Source: Sphingomonadaceae bacterium (GTDB lineage: Bacteria; Pseudomonadota; Alphaproteobacteria; Sphingomonadales; Sphingomonadaceae). Taken from it: a stretch of DNA of 13,452 nucleotides. Positions 1 to 5,421 of the stretch are shown here, piece by piece; the first letter of the stretch is position 1; the number at the start of each line of letters is the position of its first letter. The notes beneath the pieces are model-generated. The model saw nothing but the letters and a program-made list of their open reading frames with translations. It had not been told where the DNA came from and ran no database searches. The stretch spans positions 1 through 13,452 of the forward strand of contig JACMKH010000258.1 in the NCBI GenBank assembly GCA_014380205.1. The letters are read 5' to 3'. The position numbers and the translations under genes were made by a program.

Positions 1-2193
1 ATCCGGCCCGCCCGGCGCGAGGATCAGCGCATCGACCGGAATACCAGCCTCATGCGCGAGTTCCACCGCGGCCGCCGCGATCCGCGGCGTCTGCGGCGCG
101 GGCTTGGCGATCACCGTGTTGCCCGTCACGAGCGCGGCGACGACCTGCCCCGTGAAGATCGCGAGCGGGAAATTCCACGGCGCGATGCACGCCCAGACGC
201 CGCGGCCCTCCATGCGGAGGACATTGGTTTCGCCGGTGGGCCCCGGCAGATCGAGCGACCGGAGCTTCGCGCGCGCCTCGGCCGCGTAATAGCGGCAGAA
301 ATCGACCGCCTCGCGCACCTCGCCGAGCGCGTCGGGAATGGTCTTGCGCGCCTCGTGCACCGCGATCGCCATCAGTTCGCCGGTCCGCGCTTCGTAAAGA
401 TCGGCGAGCCGGTCGAGGCAGGCCGCGCGATGCTCGATCGAGGTGGCGGCCCAGGCAGGGAAGGCGGCCTGGGCGGCGGTGATGGCCGCTCCCACGTCCA
501 GTTTCCCGTCATTCCCGCGAAAGCGGGAATCCAGCTTTTCTTGGGGCCTCGCAGAGAAGGAAGAAGCTGGATTCCCGCTTTCGCGGGAATGACGGATACC
601 CTCGGCCACCCGCGCCAGGATCGCCCGATCCTCGAGGTCGATCCCCTTGCTGTTTCGCCGCGACTCTCCGAACAGATCCTTGGGCAGCGGAATGCTGGGG
701 TGCCGCGTCCCGCCTACCGCCGCGATCTTGGCGACCGGATCGGCGAGCAGCTCCTCGTCGGTCAGCTCCTCGTCGGCGAGCTGGTGGACGAAGCTCGAAT
801 TGGCTCCATTCTCGAGCAATCGTCTCACCAGATAGGCGAGCAGATCGCGGTGCCCGCCGACCGGCGCATAGGTCCGGCAGTTGTAGCCGCGCTCGCGCAC
901 AAGCCGCTCGAACAGCCCCTCGCCCATGCCGTGGAGCCGCTGGAACTCGAACCCCTCGGGCCCCTCCGCCCAGTGCATGATCGTCGCGACGGTGAGCGCG
1001 TTGTGCGTCGCGAAGGCCGGCCTGATCCCCGGCGCTCCGAGCATGTCCCGCGCGCAGGCGAGATACGAGACGTCGGTCGCCGCCTTGCGCGTGAACAGCG
1101 GATAGTCGGAAAGCCCCCCCTCCTGCGTGCGCTTGATCTCGCTGTCCCAATAGGCGCCCTTGACGAGCCGAACCTGGAGCCGCCGCCCCGTCCGCCGGGC
1201 GAGGTCGTCGGCCCAGGCGATCGTCGGCCGCGCGCGCTTGCCATAGGATTGAATCGCCATGCCGAGCCCGTCCCAGCCCTTGAGCGCGGGGAGGTTCGCG
1301 ACGCCCTCGATGATCGCGAGGCTCATCTCGAGCCGCTCGGATTCCTCGGCGTCGACCGTGAGCCTGATGTCTGCCGCCGCCGCCGCGCCCGCGAGCGCCT
1401 CGAGCTGCCCGGTCAGCAAGGGGACGCAGCGCTCCCATTGCGAAACCTCGTAGCGCGGATGGAGCGCCGAAAGCTTGACCGAGATCGAATGATTGTCCTC
1501 GGGCCCGCCCGCGCCGCGCGCCTTGCCCGCCGCCGCGATCGCCGCCGCATAGCTCTCGAAATAGCGTTCGGCGTCGGGAAAGGTCCGTGCGGCCTCGCCG
1601 AGCATGTCGAAGCTCGCGGTGAAGCCTTTGTTGTCGGGCTTGGCCATCCGGCCGAGCGCTTCGTCGATGGTGCGGCCCATCACGAAAATTTCGCCCATCA
1701 GCCGCATCGCCGCGCCGACCGCTTGGCGCACGAAAGGCTCGCCCGCGCGGGCCATCAGCCGCTTGAGCGCGCCGCCCCCCTCGCCGACCAGCGCGCGCCC
1801 GATCACGAGCCCCCAGGTCGCCGAGTTGACCAGCCCCGAATCCGATTTGCCCGCGTGGCTGCGCCAGTCGGCGTCGCCGAGCTTGTCGGCAATCAGCGCG
1901 TCGGCGGTCTCGGGGTCGGGAACGCGCAGGAACGCCTCGGCGAGGCTGAGCAGCGCGACGCCTTCGGACGAGTTGAGCCGATACTCCTGGAGGAACTGGT
2001 TGACCCAGCCCGATCGCTGCCCCTCGCGCAGATCGGCGAGCAGCTCGAGCGCCGTCCCGACGACCGCCGCGCGCTCGTCCTCGGAAAGCCGCGCTCGCTC
2101 TAGCAGAGGGCCGAGCACCTCGGGCTCGGGCGCGCGATGCAGCGCGGCCATATCGGCGATGGTGGAGGGGGGCAGGGTGCGGGCGGTTGACAT
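1..2193 (-). CDS. putA: Bifunctional proline dehydrogenase / L-glutamate gamma-semialdehyde dehydrogenase PutA (partial: N-terminal 731 residues)
   Basis: PutA oxidises proline to P5C on FAD, then oxidises glutamate semialdehyde to glutamate with NAD+. The frame is open from the ATG at 2193 to the left edge. The proline dehydrogenase part is clear: KLSALHPRYE (240-249), RLVKGAYWDSEIK (342-354), FATHNA (394-399) and YAPVGGHRDLLAYL (442-455) are its hallmark barrel motifs. The aldehyde dehydrogenase part begins near residue 565 and shows PWNFPLAIFTG (672-682); its catalytic Cys and Glu lie outside the window. There is no ribbon-helix-helix domain at the N-terminus, so this is an enzyme-only PutA and not a DNA-binding trifunctional one. 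The Shine-Dalgarno sequence before 2193 is weak. A TTG at 2223 is an in-frame alternative, and a stop at 2245-2247 closes the frame upstream. Oddity: residues 534-563 are encoded by a palindromic repeat in the interdomain linker (see 507-594). Confidence 0.95.
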   Translation of the reverse strand, partial: MSTARTLPPSTIADMAALHRAPEPEVLGPLLERARLSEDERAAVVGTALELLADLREGQRSGWVNQFLQEYRLNSSEGVALLSLAEAFLRVPDPETADALIADKLGDADWRSHAGKSDSGLVNSATWGLVIGRALVGEGGGALKRLMARAGEPFVRQAVGAAMRLMGEIFVMGRTIDEALGRMAKPDNKGFTASFDMLGEAARTFPDAERYFESYAAAIAAAGKARGAGGPEDNHSISVKLSALHPRYEVSQWERCVPLLTGQLEALAGAAAAADIRLTVDAEESERLEMSLAIIEGVANLPALKGWDGLGMAIQSYGKRARPTIAWADDLARRTGRRLQVRLVKGAYWDSEIKRTQEGGLSDYPLFTRKAATDVSYLACARDMLGAPGIRPAFATHNALTVATIMHWAEGPEGFEFQRLHGMGEGLFERLVRERGYNCRTYAPVGGHRDLLAYLVRRLLENGANSSFVHQLADEELTDEELLADPVAKIAAVGGTRHPSIPLPKDLFGESRRNSKGIDLEDRAILARVAEGIRHSRESGNPASSFSARPQEKLDSRFRGNDGKLDVGAAITAAQAAFPAWAATSIEHRAACLDRLADLYEARTGELMAIAVHEARKTIPDALGEVREAVDFCRYYAAEARAKLRSLDLPGPTGETNVLRMEGRGVWACIAPWNFPLAIFTGQVVAALVTGNTVIAKPAPQTPRIAAAAVELAHEAGIPVDALILAPGGPD
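507..594. repeat. Perfect 31-bp inverted repeat (REP/RPE-like palindromic element) inside putA
   Basis: The left arm (507-537) and the right arm (564-594) are exact reverse complements over 31 bases, separated by 26 bases. Each arm is itself a hairpin: ATTCCCGC-GAAA-GCGGGAAT, an 8-bp stem with a GAAA loop. The CATTCCCGCGAAAGCGGGAAT type is a dispersed repeat common in proteobacterial genomes (family knowledge from memory, not searched). It lies wholly inside putA and leaves the reading frame open, coding for roughly RHSRESGNPASSF...KLDSRFRGN. No second copy was seen in this window. It encodes no protein of its own and would be mobilised, if at all, by functions elsewhere. Confidence 0.93.
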
Positions 2194-2455
2194 GGCTGAT
2201 GTGTCCAGTCTGTCGGCGGGCAATGAGGTCGGAGTTTCCGGCTTCTAAGCATCGTCCAGGCGCCATTCAACTCGTCCATCCTGCTCCAGCTAGCCGTGCG
2301 CCCACCTTACGAATTATCAGCATGAAGCGCCAACAAGACTAAAACCGCCAAATTCGCTATTGCGCTCCAGCTTCCGTCTGCCTAAGCACAGGTTAGATGA
2401 GGCGGTAGGTAATTTGGTGCTGTCTATCTTGTCATAGACTTACGGTGGAAAGATT
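2194..2455. promoter_or_regulatory. Divergent intergenic region between putA and the protease operon
   Basis: This 262-base gap separates two divergent genes and must hold both promoters. GC falls steadily towards the plus-strand gene: counted by 60-base rows it is 55% (2281-2340), 50% (2341-2400) and 45% (2401-2460), against about 70% in neighbouring core genes. A GGTGGA at 2444-2449 is a good ribosome binding site for the ATG at 2456. I found no convincing -35/-10 pair. TTGGTG at 2414-2419 with TAGACT at 2435-2440 is the best I can offer, and its 15-base spacing is short. No long inverted repeat or operator was seen. Confidence 0.45.
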
Positions 2456-3628
2456 ATGGGCAGGTACCTCCGGTTTGGTCTGCTGGCACTTTCGGCTACA
2501 GCGGCTTCTGCACAACCGGAGCGTGATGTCGTTGCCGACGATAGCGCGATCGAAATGCCTGAGCAGATGGGTTCCGAACCACCAGTTGAATGGAATTGGC
2601 AATCTTCTCAGACGCCAGTTTTTCAGCCTTATCAGCCGTTTCCGCCACAGCCGTTTCCACCACAGCCGGTTTCCGGAGATTCACTGGTTGGTGACTTGGC
2701 GAAATATCGAGAAAGACTGGTAGTGGAATGCCAGCGCAATCCTTCGCACTGTTCTCATGTCGCCGATCTGGACGACGCGATTAGAGCGATCAACGACGCT
2801 TTCGGTCGCCATGAGCGATGCCGTTTGGTGGTGGAAGCATATGTCATACAATATCGTAATCCGCTGCGGGATAGGAACCGTCATGTGGTGGGCCAAGTCG
2901 CGCGCGAATTTGATATCGCTTGTCTATCAAGCCTCGAGCCACGCCTCGGCGACCTCCAGATAGCCGTACCTGCTCACCTAGACCCAAAGATGAGCAGTGC
3001 GGTGGCCCTTCTAGAGGACGCCGTAGGTCCCTTTTGTAGCGGATTAATTATGGGGAATAGGTTTGTCACTGCGCTCCACTGTCTCGAGCGGGGCAGAAAT
3101 GGCGGTGCTCCCGACTGGCCGAACCTGCGCATTCGGCCGATCGATGGCCGCTCCTCGGCGGGATGGAGAGTTGGCCGGCCGGTCAAGACGGGAAACGAAC
3201 GAAGCAGCTTCACCGCCGAAGATTGGGCGATTCTGCCCATTCAAACAGACGAGGCCATTGGCGCGCCCGCCGTGGTCTTGGAGACACTCGGAGCTCGTCC
3301 CGCAGCAGCTATCACGATTGGTCACTACATCGATTATGCGCATACCACATATAGCGGATCGGCTCCCGCGTGGCGCCAAAGCGTGCGGTGGCCCCGCGAT
3401 GGCCTTTGTCAAGCGATAGTCGTGCGAGATGGTTGCCTCCAGCTCTTCTGCCAATCTACTCGAGGGTTTTCTGGCGCGCCAATCTTCAGGGTACGAAGCT
3501 CGCCGAGCGAACCGCTTGCGGTGATCGGGTTCGTGAGCGGCCCAGGCGATGAGCCCGACGTAGGGTGCGTGCCGCGCTTGGCTGATTCGACAGCGGCCGT
3601 GTCCGCCAGGCGCATACGCATTCCGTAG
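2456..3628 (+). CDS. Exported trypsin-like (chymotrypsin-fold, S1-type) serine protease
   Basis: The 390-residue product has a signal peptide (residues 1-19, ending ATAASA|Q), so it acts in the periplasm or outside. A Pro/Gln/Phe-rich stretch follows (about 53-72, PFPPQPFPPQ), then an N-terminal region of about 120 residues that I do not recognise. The protease domain starts near 188. The triad is readable in order: His208 in VTALHCL (TAxHC motif), Asp256 in DWAILPI and Ser339 in GFSGAPIF (GxSGxP motif). Several cysteines (194, 209, 318, 327, 332, 371) could form disulfides typical of exported S1 proteases. The start at 2456 has a GGTGGA Shine-Dalgarno 6 bases upstream. The next gene begins 13 bases after the stop, so the two are almost certainly co-transcribed. 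GC is low for the window (50% at 2821-2880) and codons such as TTA and AGG occur, suggesting transfer. Fold and triad are confident; the substrate is unknown. Confidence 0.85.
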   Translation: MGRYLRFGLLALSATAASAQPERDVVADDSAIEMPEQMGSEPPVEWNWQSSQTPVFQPYQPFPPQPFPPQPVSGDSLVGDLAKYRERLVVECQRNPSHCSHVADLDDAIRAINDAFGRHERCRLVVEAYVIQYRNPLRDRNRHVVGQVAREFDIACLSSLEPRLGDLQIAVPAHLDPKMSSAVALLEDAVGPFCSGLIMGNRFVTALHCLERGRNGGAPDWPNLRIRPIDGRSSAGWRVGRPVKTGNERSSFTAEDWAILPIQTDEAIGAPAVVLETLGARPAAAITIGHYIDYAHTTYSGSAPAWRQSVRWPRDGLCQAIVVRDGCLQLFCQSTRGFSGAPIFRVRSSPSEPLAVIGFVSGPGDEPDVGCVPRLADSTAAVSARRIRIP

Positions 3629-3641
3629 CGAGAGGGGAAAG

Positions 3642-5264
3642 ATGATGCGTTTTGTCATGTTCGGGCTTGTCTCGACTGCCTTGACTGTTTCGATGCCGGT
3701 CCACAGTCAGACGCCATCGTCGCGCGCGGAGCGCTTCGCTCCTGCGCGGCTTGCCGTTTTGGACGACTGCCCCCTGGCGAATCCTCCGCCAGCGTCGGAG
3801 CGCGAATTCGCTTTCGGCGCGCTGTTAGGCGGAATCGCCGCTTCGCTCGCGGGCAACCTCGTCAGCGGGGGGATCGGTCTGCTCGCCGGCGCGCTCGATC
3901 GCGCCTCGCGGGAACAGGGATTCGTGGCGGAGGACGCGGCCGATTTTTCATATTTTCGCCTCGTAACGCCGCGCGATTTGAACCCACCTTTGACGGGTAG
4001 CACTTCGACAACACGTGGCAGCGGAGATATCTCGCCTCCACCTGAAGCTGGTGAAGCGACACCTGCGGCGAATTCGTCAGCAGATGCCAATTTGCCAACA
4101 ACCCCAAGCGCGCGGACGGACTCCTTACCGCCCCAAAATGCAACCATCGCGCGACTAAGCTCCGACCAACATTGTCTCGTACTCTTTATTCCCCCGAGTG
4201 TTCGGGGCCACGGCTCACTTCAGCAACAGCTGCAGGTCGATCCAACCCTACTGCGGGAGGAGGACAAATTACTAAGGCTATTCGATCAGCCAATAGATAG
4301 CGATCCAGACGGCGAAAACTTACGTCCGACTGTCGGTACGCTACTTGAACAGCTCGAAGGGAACTACGGTCTCATCGGAGTTCCTTCTCTTTATATAGAG
4401 GCGCGCCTAGTCCCATTGGAGGAAGGTCTTCGCGTCGTTCCCGTGCTGATGTGGTATCGCGATCGCATGCCGGGTGCGCCGAACCGTCCGTCGCGCACCG
4501 AGTTTCACGTTATTCTTGCGACGCCCGGTTTGGGAGTCGCGATTGGGGATATCGGTGCCCCATTTGCGGCCGCCCGAATCCAGACACCCGAGATGGCGCC
4601 GGGGGGTATCCTGTTCGCTCATCAGCTGGCCGCCTATGAATCGCTCGTGGTTCCCTCTCGGCCGACGACCGGCTACGTCGAAACCACCTTGGCGCGTTAC
4701 AATACGCTTTACACGGCCCGGGCAACCAGCCAGCATGCTCTTGTCGCCGCCCAACGCGCCCAAGTCGCCGCTGCCGAAAGCCACGCCGCCAACCCAACTT
4801 TGAGCAATGACCAATTGCGCCGGATTGCGCAAAACGCTCTCGACGACGCAACACGAGCGCGGGCCGACGCCCAGGCCGCCGCCGAATCTCTCCAGTCGAT
4901 CGACATTGGAGCAACCAACGTTAGGGCGCGCTTCGTTGTCGTGCGCGACGCCAATCGCTTCCTGCAGGCCATTTACAGCGCGCTGGCCGCGACTGCAGCG
5001 CCCGCGGGCGCGGCCGTGACGCAATATGTGACTGAAGCTCTCACACCGCGCGCCGCTTGGAGTAATCCTGACACACTCTACGTGCAGGCGCTTACCAACA
5101 TCGCCGCCAGGCAGCGCGAGATCGACACCGCGTATTCTGTGGGCGATGCCGGCGCCGTAGCTCGCCTGAGTGGGGAACTCAGGGTGCTTATGGCACAGGC
5201 CAATGAGGCTGCCGCCGGATCAAATCGGCCGCTCCCTTATCCAGCTCTGATGCAGATTCCCTGA
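3642..5264 (+). CDS. Exported protein of unknown function with glycine-zipper-like segment and Ala-rich helical region
   Basis: I do not recognise this 540-residue protein. It has a signal peptide (1-22, ending PVHS|Q). Residues 57-85 form a Gly/Ala/Leu-rich hydrophobic segment with repeated small-xxx-small spacing (GALLGG, GNLVSGG, GLLAGAL), like glycine-zipper membrane-inserting or oligomerising helices. A Pro/Ser/Thr-rich low-complexity linker spans about 113-165. A probably mixed alpha/beta domain covers about 170-345. An Ala/Gln/Arg-rich, probably coiled-coil helix covers about 360-418, followed by a further helical C-terminal part. Cys43 and Cys178 could form one disulfide. Start choice: ATG occurs twice (3642 and 3645), and GAGGGG at 3632-3637 is spaced better for the second (7 bases against 4), so the mature start may be 3645. 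It follows the protease by 13 bases in one operon and shares its lower GC (53% at 4141-4200). It could be a substrate, partner or envelope anchor of the protease; the role is unproven. Confidence 0.82.
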   Translation: MMRFVMFGLVSTALTVSMPVHSQTPSSRAERFAPARLAVLDDCPLANPPPASEREFAFGALLGGIAASLAGNLVSGGIGLLAGALDRASREQGFVAEDAADFSYFRLVTPRDLNPPLTGSTSTTRGSGDISPPPEAGEATPAANSSADANLPTTPSARTDSLPPQNATIARLSSDQHCLVLFIPPSVRGHGSLQQQLQVDPTLLREEDKLLRLFDQPIDSDPDGENLRPTVGTLLEQLEGNYGLIGVPSLYIEARLVPLEEGLRVVPVLMWYRDRMPGAPNRPSRTEFHVILATPGLGVAIGDIGAPFAAARIQTPEMAPGGILFAHQLAAYESLVVPSRPTTGYVETTLARYNTLYTARATSQHALVAAQRAQVAAAESHAANPTLSNDQLRRIAQNALDDATRARADAQAAAESLQSIDIGATNVRARFVVVRDANRFLQAIYSALAATAAPAGAAVTQYVTEALTPRAAWSNPDTLYVQALTNIAARQREIDTAYSVGDAGAVARLSGELRVLMAQANEAAAGSNRPLPYPALMQIP

Positions 5265-5421
5265 ATCACGACCGCGCTCATGACAACATGACAATGTGAA
5301 CGGTTCTAACGTCGCCAGCCTCGGTAGGTGAGGTGCCCATCGCGGCCGACGACTTCGCCTGGGCCTCGGTCGCTCGGCGCTTAGCGCGCGCGAAGTCCCG
5401 AGCGTACAGCCGTAGGTCCGG
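5265..5421. other. Convergent intergenic region with inverted repeat
   Basis: This is the 157-base gap between two converging genes. It contains an 8-bp inverted repeat, GACTTCGC (5351-5358) and GCGAAGTC (5390-5397), separated by 31 bases, with a smaller GCGC-TTA-GCGC hairpin nested in the spacer. No T-run follows on either strand, so it is not a canonical intrinsic terminator, although a structure-only bidirectional terminator is possible. The GC shift from the lower-GC operon back to the GC-rich core occurs here. I see no tRNA fragment or direct repeat marking an insertion boundary. Confidence 0.4.

Noticed and set aside
507..594. CRISPR unit or insertion sequence end
   Set aside because: There is one inverted pair only, no spaced direct repeats, no transposase and no target-site duplication that I can define.
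52..2103. Long plus-strand open frame opposite putA
   Set aside because: It is the exact antisense codon register of putA, Arg/Asp/Glu/Pro-rich with no family motif. Such shadows are expected in GC-rich DNA, whereas the minus strand shows textbook PutA motifs.
509..2266. Long minus-strand open frame overlapping putA in another register
   Set aside because: Arg/Ala/Gly-rich product with no motif; it ends inside the palindromic repeat and is out of frame with PutA.
3642..5264. Assigning the 540-residue protein as a toxin or pore former
   Set aside because: Only a glycine-rich hydrophobic segment supports it; no toxin family motif, immunity gene or dedicated secretion gene is present.
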